Source of the DNA: Fulvivirga sp. | GTDB taxonomy: Bacteria; Bacteroidota; Bacteroidia; Cytophagales; Cyclobacteriaceae | Length of the DNA: 45,021 nt | Direction of reading: 5' to 3' | NCBI GenBank assembly: GCA_028280565.1 | Contig: JANQLQ010000325.1 | Span: forward strand, 1 to 45,021 | Shown: one piece after another, positions 35,570-44,641 of the stretch | Position numbering within the stretch: position 1 is the first letter of the stretch | Layout of the letters: each line of letters starts with the position of its first letter | Program-made: the position numbers and the translations under genes | The notes under the pieces: model-generated | The model's input: only the letters and a program-made list of their open reading frames with translations | Databases searched by the model: none | Told to the model about the DNA's origin: nothing

Positions 35570-36865
35570 TTATTTAGCACTAGCCAATACGGTCTCATCA
35601 TTTGTTGGGAATGCAATTGCGTCCAATTTGGCTATCATAAGTTCTCTTTTGCCTTCAAAGTCGCTGCGGTTCTCTTCTGCAATGGGTGCTGAGGGCGGTA
35701 ACTTTACCTTCAAGGCATCGATCTGCACACCATTCTTCCAGAAACGATAGCATAAATGGTTCCCTGTTGCTAGTCCTGTGCTGCCCACATAACCGATAAC
35801 GTCCTCTTGTTTTACTTTCACCCCCCGCTTGATACCGCTTTTGATTTTGGACATATGCAAATACTGGGTCGTATAGGTGCTGTTATGTTTGATCTTTACA
35901 TAGTTGCCGTTATACTTACCATACTTGGCCTCTATCACGATACCATCTCCCACTGACCGGATAGGGGTACCTTTAGGAGCGGCAAAATCGGTGCCGCGAT
36001 GTGCTTTCCATCGCTTCTGAACAGGATGGAACCTATTACCGGAATACCTTGAGCTTATTCGTGTAAAATCCAGTGGATATTTTAAAAGAGCTTTCCTCAA
36101 GCTTTTGCCATCTTCGTCAAAATAGTCGATACCGTCGCCTTGGTCATAATAAAAAGCGTAAAATCCATTTCCAAAGTGCTCGAAGTAGATAGACTTGACT
36201 CTACCGGAGCCAATGGATTTGCCTTCTACCAGGTGGTCTTCGTAGACGAGTTTGAACCGGTCCCCTTTTTGCAAGCGGAAGAAATCAATTTGCCAAGCGA
36301 AGACATCAACAAAATCATTGGTAAGCTGTGGGGATAGGCCCAATTCCCTCATCGTCATGTCCAAGTTAGACTCTATTACGCCAGACACTCCTTTTTCAAC
36401 GATCTCTATCTCCCTTTGCCGCTTTTCTACGCTGATGGTGTCTTGAAGATTAAATACTACGTATTCCGTTGGGTTATGCTCGTACACAAAGGCCTTTACC
36501 GTTTTGAACGAATCGGGCTTGCAAATTAAGGTGTATTTCCTGTTCGCAACAATTTTACGTACGTCAAACACCTTTTTGGAAACGTTTGCCAATTTAAAGA
36601 TATCCTCATGGGACACATTGTAGGCGGTAAGTATTTCCGAAATATTTTGGTTACGCTTCACCTTGTCTTCGATGACCACCATTGAGTCCACGATCATTCC
36701 GTAGAGCTTTTTTGGCTCTGGCTTGGGTGTAACCAAGGTATCCGGTGAAATGATCTCTACCTGTTCCACAGGTTGTACAGCTTCCTTTTCGAAAAGAGGC
36801 AATACAAAATAGGCGCCTAGTGAAAACACAGCCAGGAACACCAGGCTTAATTTCTTTCGTAACAT
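35570..36865 (-). CDS. M23 (LytM-type) peptidoglycan endopeptidase
   Basis: A 431-residue inner-membrane or periplasmic protein. An N-terminal transmembrane segment (about 6-25) is followed by an OapA/LysM-like region (about 50-230) and a LytM domain (about 265-400). Metal ligands His289 and Asp293 are seen in KAHRGTDFAAP, and His337 in TTQYLHMSK. The usual C-terminal HxH motif reads GNHLCYRFW, so its second His is replaced by Cys. The protein may therefore be weak or inactive as a peptidase, or may act as an amidase activator. Close relatives in the phylum may share this change. Function: remodelling of peptidoglycan cross-links. Confidence 0.88.
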   Translation of the reverse strand: MLRKKLSLVFLAVFSLGAYFVLPLFEKEAVQPVEQVEIISPDTLVTPKPEPKKLYGMIVDSMVVIEDKVKRNQNISEILTAYNVSHEDIFKLANVSKKVFDVRKIVANRKYTLICKPDSFKTVKAFVYEHNPTEYVVFNLQDTISVEKRQREIEIVEKGVSGVIESNLDMTMRELGLSPQLTNDFVDVFAWQIDFFRLQKGDRFKLVYEDHLVEGKSIGSGRVKSIYFEHFGNGFYAFYYDQGDGIDYFDEDGKSLRKALLKYPLDFTRISSRYSGNRFHPVQKRWKAHRGTDFAAPKGTPIRSVGDGIVIEAKYGKYNGNYVKIKHNSTYTTQYLHMSKIKSGIKRGVKVKQEDVIGYVGSTGLATGNHLCYRFWKNGVQIDALKVKLPPSAPIAEENRSDFEGKRELMIAKLDAIAFPTNDETVLASAK

Positions 36866-37038
36866 GGTTGGTTTTAAAAGTTTAAAAAATAGCCCTTGCC
36901 AAGGACTTCAACAAATTAAAGCTAATTTTGACGGAATATTACTGGATATGTAAGAAAAATACCAAAATTGATAGATATTTTAATTGATTACTTGCAGTTA
37001 GTGGCTCCAAGTAACTGAAATAAAGCCATATAAAGATC

Positions 37039-37824
37039 ATGATCATTAGCATTTTGGGGTGTGGCTGGCTAGGGCTAGCGCTTGGGAAGCACTTATGCAA
37101 GATAAAAAACTATACGGTGAAGGGCTCTACTACTTCTCAAGGCAAGTTGGCAGCGATAGCCGAAGCAGGTATGATCCCATTTGTGGTGGACCTGGAGCAG
37201 GAAGTACCGCTTGAATTTTTTAAAAGTGATATTGTTGTGATCACGGTACCCCCTTCCTCGGGGAACTACGACGGGAAGTTGGAAAAAATCTCGAAATTTC
37301 TAGGCGCCGAGGGGGTCAAAAAGGTACTTTTTACGAGTACTACATCCGTTTACCCTAATACACAGGCTGAAGTGGTGGAAACTGATGCGGCGTATGTGAA
37401 ATCTCCTCACAGTGGGGTGGTGATGTTGGCCATGGAGGATATTCTTCGGAAAAGCAGTGATTTTGAGACCACGTTTATCCGGTTTGCCGGGCTTTACGGT
37501 CCCGGACGGCACCCTGGCCGATTTTTAGCCGGGAAGAGTGGGCTGAAAGGCGCTCAAAACCCTGTCAACCTGGTCCATCAGCAGGATTGTGTGCTGATCT
37601 TAACAGAAGTCATCCTTCAAGACTGTTGGGGGGAAACTTTCAATGCGTGTGCTAATGAGCATCCGTCCCGGGAGGTATTTTATACCCAGGCCGCCAAAAG
37701 CCTGGGACTGCCGGCTCCGCAGTTTACAGGACAAAGCGCTCCGTATAAAATTATCAACTCGGATAAACTTAGGAGAATGCTCGGTTACCGATACCTGCAT
37801 CCTGATCCTATAAAAAGCCTGTAG
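37039..37824 (+). CDS. NAD(P)-dependent SDR/epimerase-like protein (YeeZ-like)
   Basis: A 261-residue Rossmann-fold protein. The nucleotide-binding motif GCGWLGLALG (about 7-16) sits at the N-terminus, and the strand VVVITVPPSS follows. FTSTTSVYP is the active-site Ser/Thr strand, and the third-domain motif FAGLYGPGRHPG is clear. The Tyr-xxx-Lys pair of classical SDRs is not seen at the usual place, which fits the atypical YeeZ group. No specific reaction can be assigned. It is the only plus-strand gene between M23 and the nitrilase, with a palindrome-rich gap downstream. Confidence 0.75.
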   Translation: MIISILGCGWLGLALGKHLCKIKNYTVKGSTTSQGKLAAIAEAGMIPFVVDLEQEVPLEFFKSDIVVITVPPSSGNYDGKLEKISKFLGAEGVKKVLFTSTTSVYPNTQAEVVETDAAYVKSPHSGVVMLAMEDILRKSSDFETTFIRFAGLYGPGRHPGRFLAGKSGLKGAQNPVNLVHQQDCVLILTEVILQDCWGETFNACANEHPSREVFYTQAAKSLGLPAPQFTGQSAPYKIINSDKLRRMLGYRYLHPDPIKSL

Positions 37825-37896
37825 CCGGCTGCTGGCGTATTTTGTTGTATTGTGCTGTTTTGTAACCTTAACTCGATACCCATTCATAATTTTGGC

Positions 37897-38021
37897 GTCA
37901 TCCGGGGTAGTTTTGGCAAGTAAGCTTGGTGTAATTCAGTGCATTTGTGCCTTGGTGGCGAAACTTCCCCGGCCACGAAGGCACTAAAGTTCAAAGAATT
38001 ACTGGGGGATATTCTTTACTA
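37897..38021 (+). repeat. Dispersed hairpin repeat family C, copy 2
   Basis: This matches 23240-23366. The arms GTGCCTTGGTGGC (37947-37959) and GCCACGAAGGCAC (37972-37984) form a 13-bp stem with one mismatch and a 12-base loop. The repeat lies in the 428-base gap between convergent genes (SDR, + and nitrilase, -). The remaining 230 bases of the gap (38022-38252) show no gene I can defend. Confidence 0.8.
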
Positions 38022-38252
38022 ACCTCTGTTCGATTTAAAATCATTGTAGCCCAGGCATAAAATGAGGTTTAGCATACTTTCACAGTCTTTAAACTGGGCA
38101 GTAGCTTCCGTTCTACGACACAGTAGACCCCGGCTCTCGCAATAAGTACTCTCACCACCACTGGCGCCGAATGACGATCGTTTAATCGAGTTCGCGCCTG
38201 GACCTACCTTTATTTGCAACATTACAGCATGCTAGGTTTGGAAAACAAGCCT

Positions 38253-38981
38253 TCAAGGGTAGATCAATTTGGTTTCTCCAGTTTGGGTGTTATAGATGAG
38301 GAGCCCTTCACGAGTGCCATCCAGTTGTGCGATCAATTTACCTTTTCTGTCCCAAACGGAGGTTTTTCCCGCACATTCTTGGCCATCAGCCTTTCCCACA
38401 CAGTTGGCCATCAGTACGGTCATGGAATACTGTTGTGCGATGTGTTCTAAGCGTTCCAAGGCGCTATCTATCCCATTTTTAAACTTGGCAACGCTGGCAG
38501 CATAAATACTTGCCCCGTTTTCGAAGGCAGTCTCCGTATGTTCTTTTACTGCTAATTCGTAGCAAATGGCCGGTGCTACCCGGGTTTTACCGATATCGAG
38601 GTACACAAAATTAGGTCCACTGGTGAAAAATTCTTCTTCATCCGTGTGCAAGTACTTTTTTGAATAGATTTTCCTTCGTAGGTCGGGTTGGAAGAAGATC
38701 ATGCTGATACAAAGGCCTTTGTCAGTTACCGTAGGTGCTCCCATACCCAAGACCACCCGGTGCTTATCACTGATGTGTTGGAAATCTTCAAGGCGTTCGT
38801 CTTCATGGGGGATGGCCAAAGCCTTTGCTAAAGTGGGTTCGTATCCACTCAGCGATAGCTCAGGGAAAATGGCCAAGTCAGCTTTATAGCGGGTGGCCAG
38901 GTCTACCAGTTCTTTATGACGATTGATATTCGCTTGAATATCTCCTTTGAATGGTCGAGCTTGTATGGCACAAATTATCAA
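38253..38981 (-). CDS. Carbon-nitrogen hydrolase (nitrilase superfamily)
   Basis: A 242-residue cytoplasmic amidohydrolase. The Glu-Lys-Cys triad is complete: Glu41 in FPELSLSGYEP, Lys109 in SKKYLHTDEEEFF and Cys140 in PAICYELA. The second Glu of the family lies two residues after the Cys. The length is that of a single-domain member. Substrates in this superfamily are amides such as N-carbamoyl-amines or omega-amino acids. The sequence does not say which one. Confidence 0.88.
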   Translation of the reverse strand: MIICAIQARPFKGDIQANINRHKELVDLATRYKADLAIFPELSLSGYEPTLAKALAIPHEDERLEDFQHISDKHRVVLGMGAPTVTDKGLCISMIFFQPDLRRKIYSKKYLHTDEEEFFTSGPNFVYLDIGKTRVAPAICYELAVKEHTETAFENGASIYAASVAKFKNGIDSALERLEHIAQQYSMTVLMANCVGKADGQECAGKTSVWDRKGKLIAQLDGTREGLLIYNTQTGETKLIYP

Positions 38982-39036
38982 TTTATTTTAATCCGGTATT
39001 ACAAGTTTCAAAGACATTACCTTATTATAACGAACT

Positions 39037-39756
39037 TTAGTTGCCGCATGTAAGTTCGACACGATATGGGCTATACTGGCTAAAGCTGCTGTGTGCTGAT
39101 CCCTCGCTATACATACCCCTAAAGTTAAGTTCGTACGTACCAAAAAGCGAGAGTCTACCACCAGACTTTGAAAAGAAAACGCCTTCAGCCAGCCGATTAT
39201 CAGATCGATGCGGGTCCACTGTGAGGCCGATATAATCATCAACATTAAAGTAAGAACCCTCAAGGATCTCTTTCTCGGAATAATTCGCTTGTCCTATGCC
39301 TATGTAGACCATCCAATGATCAAATTGGGGGTTACTCATAAATTCGCTTGGGTACTTTCTTCTCAATTCTCCATAAGAAGTGCACCATACAAATTGGAAG
39401 GTAACGTCATCAGGTCCCAACCTCATCTTCCCGGAGCCGGAAAACTCTGAAGCATTCACTAGCATCCCGTCTGCAAAACTGGTAAAGTTCGGGCCCAGGG
39501 TTTCGGCGTAATTTAAGTCACCGATCTCGGCAAAGTTTCCCCCGGCTGAGAAATTCAAGGATTGTCCGTTGGGCAGATCACCTACGAATGTAATTCCTTG
39601 AACCAACTGATTCACTTGGTCGGCAAAGTCATCCGGGGAAAGAGAAGGAGACCGTGAGTTGCCTATACCATCATCGTCGTTACATTGGAACAGGAGCAGG
39701 GCGCATATCCACAAGGATAGGGCCCTTAATGAATAACAGTATACTTTAGAATACAT
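39037..39756 (-). CDS. Uncharacterised lipoprotein
   Basis: A 239-residue lipoprotein of unknown function. The signal segment ends LLLFQC (Cys25) and is followed by NDDDG, which favours surface display. The mature part is beta-rich, with a repeated GxF/YxL pattern (ITFVGDLPNGQSLNFSAGG, GKMRLGPDDVTFQFVWC, GRLSLFGTYELNFRGMY). Two Cys residues (in VWCTS and ELTCGN) may form a disulfide. Its start lies 11 bases inside the end of the upstream beta-barrel gene, so translation is probably coupled, and it belongs to a three-gene minus-strand group (41809-39037). Confidence 0.6.
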   Translation of the reverse strand: MYSKVYCYSLRALSLWICALLLFQCNDDDGIGNSRSPSLSPDDFADQVNQLVQGITFVGDLPNGQSLNFSAGGNFAEIGDLNYAETLGPNFTSFADGMLVNASEFSGSGKMRLGPDDVTFQFVWCTSYGELRRKYPSEFMSNPQFDHWMVYIGIGQANYSEKEILEGSYFNVDDYIGLTVDPHRSDNRLAEGVFFSKSGGRLSLFGTYELNFRGMYSEGSAHSSFSQYSPYRVELTCGN

Positions 39757-40459
39757 ACCCGAGTCGTATATCTACATTTACATTAGGCCCCAATTCAAAT
39801 GATCCGCCACGGTTCAACGGCTCCGGCTCCACAAAACCGGGTATATCACTGTCTTCCGTGACGTCACGCAAACGCGTGACAGAAGCCCCAAATCCCATCT
39901 CGGTACCTACGAAGATCCGTTTTGCGAAATAGTAGTCAAAGCCGGCGATGGCGTTTAACCCATAACGTGTAAAACCATTTTCATTGATCCTGGTCCTGTA
40001 AAAAACAGAAAGATCTTCTTGGTTTTCAGACCGGAAGCGAGACCACTGGATAGCGAAGTCCACCTCGAAACCAAAGTACGGGGATAACCTCTCCGTGCCC
40101 TTGGTGTGCCACTCCATACCGGGCCTAAGGTTTAATGTAAGGGTAGAGGTCCGGTCTTCTAGTTCCAGTAAGTTGGCATCAGGCACCTCTTGCTGCGTGA
40201 TATCAGTATCGGAATCATACCCTATAAAAACATTCATCCGAAAGGCCTGTCGCTGCGTGGAAAAAATCCTGCCGCGGATACCGTTAATGTTAATGGGATC
40301 GTCCCCGAAGGGCTCGAATTGAACTTCCAATGACACGTTACCCGCTGAAGGTTTAAACTCATTTTGTATGTTGGTATTCGTGGTTGTTGTTGTGGTATTG
40401 TCTTGAGCATAAAGTGCCCCGAAAGACATAGCTATTACGAGTGCAAGAGATCTCTTCAT
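39746..40459 (-). CDS. Outer-membrane beta-barrel protein, uncharacterised
   Basis: A 237-residue protein with a signal peptide (MKRSLALVIAMSFGALYA, then QDNTTTTT) and alternating beta-strand patterning: SLEVQFEPFGDD, RMNVFIGYDSD, LRPGMEWHTKG, YFGFEVDFAIQW, FDYYFAKRIFVGTEMGFGASV, VNVDIRLGYVF. The final aromatic residue is typical of outer-membrane barrels. It is probably an eight-stranded barrel. No ligand or enzyme function is suggested. It starts 24 bases after the stop of the upstream lipoprotein and overlaps the downstream one, so the three genes look like an operon. Confidence 0.65.
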   Translation of the reverse strand: MKRSLALVIAMSFGALYAQDNTTTTTTNTNIQNEFKPSAGNVSLEVQFEPFGDDPININGIRGRIFSTQRQAFRMNVFIGYDSDTDITQQEVPDANLLELEDRTSTLTLNLRPGMEWHTKGTERLSPYFGFEVDFAIQWSRFRSENQEDLSVFYRTRINENGFTRYGLNAIAGFDYYFAKRIFVGTEMGFGASVTRLRDVTEDSDIPGFVEPEPLNRGGSFELGPNVNVDIRLGYVF

Positions 40460-40483
40460 ATTGGATTGTGATTTAAATGTTGA

Positions 40484-41809
40484 TCAATCGATGTAATAAA
40501 AGAACTTTCCATTCGAAGTAAGAAAAGCAGGGGAGCCTTTGTGAAAAGTCAAGCTGACGATTCTTGAGTAGCCCTGGCCGATATTATTCGGAAGGTTGAA
40601 ACGCTTGGAAGCAAAAAATCCGTTTTGGTACTTGTAGTATGAGTTGGAGTTACTTACCAAATAGATCTCCCCTTGGGATAGGATCATTTCAGTATGCCCG
40701 GGCATATCCATAACCTTTGACGCCGAATTACTTTCAAGGTCTATTCCGTAGATCACATCATTGCGATACAGGTGCAATATTTTATGGTCTTGTACCAGGG
40801 TTTGATAATCCCAAAGGCTACCCCAACTGGGCCAGCTGCCGTGATCAAACTCTTTGATGGTGGTAGATCCGCCAGAGATCTCAATTATCCTATTGTTATT
40901 GGCCAGGACATACGTTTTATCGCCGTCGCTGACTATGGATTGCAGGTTGTTCGACTGCCCATGAGTAGTTTGAGAAATATCCACCAGCAAATCCCACGTC
41001 TTTCCCTTATTGGTACTTAGGTATACCTTGTTGCTGTATTCCGAGGCGCAAGCATAATTGTCTTTTCCTAAAATGAAGAGTTTGTTGCCGTAGTACCTGT
41101 CGATAGGGGCGTCTACTATGGTCCAATTTTGTCCCCTGTCTTCCGAGATATAAAAGTCGCCACCGTAGGAAAAGTAGATCTCGCCAGGCGGTGCTATTTC
41201 CATGCGCGAGTAACTGGTGCCACTTGGTGCCTGGGTCATAAGCCACCGTCCAGTTCCTGGCCCGGGATCGGAGGTACTGTAGACCTGGCCTCTCGTAACT
41301 ATACCGAGCCATTCGTCATTTGAGTATAATTTGGAATCATAGCTATAAGAAAAGGTTTGACAAGACTCAAACCAACCGCTTACCTGGTTACCAGTGGTGA
41401 CTGTGATCTCAAAAATGTTTACGTCTATGCATCCCTCTTTGGCAATCCCACAGACGTTATCCTTGACTGTCAGGGTCTGTTGGGTTTCATCACAGCCTAA
41501 CCTCCAACGGATGATAAACAAATCTTCTTCTTCTTGTGACCTCTGTAGCAAAACATTAGCGCCAGGGTCGGATGCTTCCACTTGTAAATGTGTAAATACA
41601 GGTTTACCCTCTAGGTCAGTGACCTGAACATGGATGTCTTCCGCTAGTAGCTGTCCTAGCGCAGCGGTTTGATCTTCACCTTGTACCAAGCGATAAACCT
41701 TGTCGCCTATTACCTTGGTACTACCATCAGTTGGATTAGGGTTGTCGTCCTCGTCGCAAGATGCTGCGACCAGGATGAGCAAGATTGCCCAAGCGTTTTT
41801 AATCTTCAT
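40484..41809 (-). CDS. Lipoprotein with BNR-type beta-propeller
   Basis: A 441-residue lipoprotein. The open frame reaches 41872, but the ATG at 41809 gives a signal MKIKNAWAILLILVAASC (Cys18) followed by DEDDN, an acidic start suited to the cell surface. After a beta-rich N-terminal region (about 30-150) with several Cys, the rest resembles a sialidase-like/BNR propeller: FYISEDRGQNWTIVDAP and VYLSTNKGKTWDLLVD are two Asp-box blades. Other blades contain NRIIEISGG and VIYGIDLESNSASKVMD. Such propellers usually bind ligands or partners and are not enzymes by themselves. It is the first gene of the three-gene minus-strand group. Confidence 0.65.
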   Translation of the reverse strand: MKIKNAWAILLILVAASCDEDDNPNPTDGSTKVIGDKVYRLVQGEDQTAALGQLLAEDIHVQVTDLEGKPVFTHLQVEASDPGANVLLQRSQEEEDLFIIRWRLGCDETQQTLTVKDNVCGIAKEGCIDVNIFEITVTTGNQVSGWFESCQTFSYSYDSKLYSNDEWLGIVTRGQVYSTSDPGPGTGRWLMTQAPSGTSYSRMEIAPPGEIYFSYGGDFYISEDRGQNWTIVDAPIDRYYGNKLFILGKDNYACASEYSNKVYLSTNKGKTWDLLVDISQTTHGQSNNLQSIVSDGDKTYVLANNNRIIEISGGSTTIKEFDHGSWPSWGSLWDYQTLVQDHKILHLYRNDVIYGIDLESNSASKVMDMPGHTEMILSQGEIYLVSNSNSYYKYQNGFFASKRFNLPNNIGQGYSRIVSLTFHKGSPAFLTSNGKFFYYID

Positions 41810-41994
41810 GGGAGTTGACTTTTCAGAAGGTAATATTAAACCTACAATCCTCTTACTACAAGGTGAATACACGGTTTTTTGGCATGAGAAAATATGATTT
41901 TGATCAGTGATTATTTAGGAATGAATTGCTGTTTCACTGGTCATCAGCGGCGGTATAAAATGTATGGGCTTAATATCCATGAAGCTATGCAGGC

Positions 41995-42115
41995 GTAAAC
42001 CCGGATCAAATGCCGTTCAGTTAGACGTACCCATCGCACTGCTTACCTAAAGGGGCAATCCACGGAGCAGTTGGTTTCCCTTGAGGTAAGGGGTGAGCGT
42101 TAACCTTAACGCCAT
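41995..42115. repeat. Structured dispersed repeat family E, copy 2
   Basis: This matches 27147-27265. The central stem here is CTTACCT (42042-42048) with AGGTAAG (42084-42090). A second palindrome, GCGTTAA-CC-TTAACGC (42096-42111), lies near the end. It occupies much of the 359-base gap between 41809 and 42169 and ends 53 bases beyond the DsbD stop codon. The remaining part of the gap shows no gene. Confidence 0.75.
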
Positions 42116-42168
42116 TAAATCTAGGTTAAGCCCTTCAATTTCACAGGTTGGTTCTTGGTGTTGGTACC

Positions 42169-44289
42169 TCAATTGTAAAGATCCTGGTATTTTGTGCTGC
42201 CCTCTTCTAAGAACTGGATGAAATTGTTCACATCCCTGTCATACGTGACCGGGCTTACCATCACCTTCTCATCGGCACCAAGTAATACATAAAAGGGCTG
42301 CGCATTATTATTGAGTCGCCTTATCTGCAAGTCAGCATTTTGTTTACCAATGGTTTTCTTCACTTTATTATCATAGTCAGAAGTATACCATTCCGATTCG
42401 GGAAGCTTCGTTTTATCATCTACATATAGCGCCGCAATGACGTAATCCTCTTTGAGGCGGCGAAGCACTTCAGGGTGGGACCACACTACGGCTTCCATTT
42501 CCCGGCAATTTGTACATCCATGTCCTGTGAAGTCGATAAAAAGAGGTTTGCCTTGCTCACGGGCGCAGGCCAGGGCTTGGTCATAATCGAAGTAGCCTTT
42601 CAGACCATGAGGTAAATGGAGAAAATCACCGTATTTAGGATCCTCACAGAGGGTATAATTCTCATCTGCCTGTCGGTTTAGCGAGAGTAAGTCAAAGTCA
42701 TGGGTGGACATAGGAGGCAGGTAGCCTGCCAGCGCTTTGAGGGGAGCTCCCCATAGACCGGGGATAAGGTAGATCACAAAGGTAAAGGTGGCTATTGCCA
42801 ATATTAAGCGAGGTACACTAATGCTTTCCGAGGCACTATCATGGGGTAACCGTATTTTCCCCAGCAGGTAAAAGCCCATGAGGGTGAAGATCACGATCCA
42901 AATGGCAATATTGACGTCACGGTCCAGGATGCCCCAGTGAAAGGCCTGGTCGGCAATGCTCAGGAACTTGAAGGCCAGCGCCAGTTCTAAAAATCCCAGC
43001 ACTACCTTAACGGAATTCAGCCATCCTCCTGATTTTGGAAGGGAGTTTAACCACCCCGGGAATACGGCAAACAGGGTAAACGGGACGGCAAAGGCCAATG
43101 AAAATGCGAACATGCCCATGACAGGCTTCAGCACTTCTCCACCCGCAGAGGCCACCAAAATACTTCCTACAATGGGCCCCGTACATGAGAATGAGACCAG
43201 TACCAGTGTAAAAGCCATAAAAAATACCCCGATCAGCCCTCCACGATCCGCTTTTTTATCAATACTGTTCACAAAGCCGCTCGGTAAGGTGATCTCGAAC
43301 AAGCCAAAGAAGGACAGGGCGAAAACTACGAAGACCAAAAAGAAAATTAAATTAGGGATCCATTCGGTAGAAAGGTGGTTAGCGGTTTCAGGGCCCATAA
43401 GCGGGGCGAGGGCAGACCCTATGACTGTGTAGATCAAAATAATGGATAGCCCGTAAAGCATAGCCCTACCCTTTCCTTGCGATTTACCCGTGAAGTAGGT
43501 CACCGTCATCGGGATCATGGGGAAGACACAAGGCGTCAGTAGGGCGGCCAGTCCCGCCACGAAAGCAAACACCATGAATAGGATCAATGATTTGTCCTTA
43601 GGATCATCTACGATGAGTTGGGCATCTAAGACCGGGCCTTGGTTTTGAACATTACCGTAACTTGATTTCTTGGGGGCTTGTTTTGTACCCGCACTGTCCT
43701 TTTTTTGAGGCAACGGGGCCATTTGCAAGGGTACTGTTTCCGACTTTGGTTTCTCGGTCTCGGCCTTGGGCTTTGGACCAGGCTCATTAGGGGTAGGCTT
43801 AGATTCAACCTTGCTATCAGTGGCTTTCACTTGAAAGGACGAGAATTCAAAGTCATAATCGAATGGGATGCATTTCCCGTCGATATCAGAGCACACTTGA
43901 AATTCATAATTGCCGCTGATGACCGGGTTACTTTTCAGTATCTTCACCGCCTGTTTGAACACACCTTTTTTCTTGAAGGTCTTCACGTTGCATTCGAATA
44001 TCTCGTCGTATTTTTCTTCGGGATTGATAGCTCGTAATTCTCCATCTAATGCGTAGGTGTCGTTGGTGGTAAACGTAAAGGTTGTGACCATTGGGCCACA
44101 ATCCGGGTCGAAATCGGAGGAATACAGGTACCAATCCTTGTCGATGGTGGCAGTGAAGGTAAGTTCAATTTCTTCGCCGATTTCCACCTGATTCTTACTG
44201 GCCTCATGGCTCCAGGTGGAAGGCTCAAGGACTTGGGCAAAAGAAAATGAACCAATAGCGACGAAAATGAATGCAATGCAGTATTTCAT
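42169..44289 (-). CDS. dsbD: Thiol:disulfide interchange protein DsbD
   Basis: A 706-residue inner-membrane protein that carries reducing power from cytoplasmic thioredoxin to periplasmic partners. After the signal peptide (to SFSFAQ) comes the alpha domain (about 20-155) with Cys134 and Cys140 in QVCSDIDGKCIPF. A Lys/Pro-rich linker (about 160-215) leads to eight hydrophobic segments (about 235-515) holding the Cys pair 254 (LTPCVFPMIP) and 369 (FSCTGPIVG). The thioredoxin-like gamma domain (about 565-700) has CTNC (Cys592, Cys595) in TGHGCTNCREME. All three redox pairs are present, so it should be active. The length is slightly above that of the E. coli protein because of the linker. Confidence 0.93.
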   Translation of the reverse strand: MKYCIAFIFVAIGSFSFAQVLEPSTWSHEASKNQVEIGEEIELTFTATIDKDWYLYSSDFDPDCGPMVTTFTFTTNDTYALDGELRAINPEEKYDEIFECNVKTFKKKGVFKQAVKILKSNPVISGNYEFQVCSDIDGKCIPFDYDFEFSSFQVKATDSKVESKPTPNEPGPKPKAETEKPKSETVPLQMAPLPQKKDSAGTKQAPKKSSYGNVQNQGPVLDAQLIVDDPKDKSLILFMVFAFVAGLAALLTPCVFPMIPMTVTYFTGKSQGKGRAMLYGLSIILIYTVIGSALAPLMGPETANHLSTEWIPNLIFFLVFVVFALSFFGLFEITLPSGFVNSIDKKADRGGLIGVFFMAFTLVLVSFSCTGPIVGSILVASAGGEVLKPVMGMFAFSLAFAVPFTLFAVFPGWLNSLPKSGGWLNSVKVVLGFLELALAFKFLSIADQAFHWGILDRDVNIAIWIVIFTLMGFYLLGKIRLPHDSASESISVPRLILAIATFTFVIYLIPGLWGAPLKALAGYLPPMSTHDFDLLSLNRQADENYTLCEDPKYGDFLHLPHGLKGYFDYDQALACAREQGKPLFIDFTGHGCTNCREMEAVVWSHPEVLRRLKEDYVIAALYVDDKTKLPESEWYTSDYDNKVKKTIGKQNADLQIRRLNNNAQPFYVLLGADEKVMVSPVTYDRDVNNFIQFLEEGSTKYQDLYN

Positions 44290-44377
44290 AAGCCGTGAAG
44301 ATAGTCCTTTTTTGAAAACTAAAAGTGATAACGTTGATCAAACGGGCTAGGTTCAGGAATCAATAGGTTTCTGTATC

Positions 44378-44521
44378 GAGTCACATGTTAATCGACGACT
44401 GGGGTACATGATGACCTGTGTTGCGATATTGGGAAGTTCTCGATTCATCAGCCATAGGTAAAGGGTAGTGGGCAAAAGATGAAGTGCCGATGGCTTCTTG
44501 TTGACTGCCAACTTTGAAGAG
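44378..44521 (+). repeat. Dispersed repeat family D, copy 2
   Basis: This aligns imperfectly with 535-672 in the same orientation. It has GTCACA, GATGACCTGTGTT, AAAGGGTAGTGGGCAAAAG, TGCCGATGGCTTCTTG and ACTGCCAACTTTGAAGA. It lies upstream of family A copy 2, whereas copy 1 lies downstream of family A copy 1. Confidence 0.65.
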
Positions 44522-44641
44522 GAGTTTTGATGGTAGAACATTTAATTTTGGCAGTTAAGCTATATTTTTAAGATGGTTCGGGTAATGCTATCTTCGTAAT
44601 GAGCAATTTAAGCGGGATTTTGTGGTTCTAAGCCCGGTTTT

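Noticed and set aside
38019-38222. Minus-strand open frame of 67 codons after the nitrilase gene
   Set aside because: It starts in a gap between convergent genes, with no signal, domain or ribosome-binding site.
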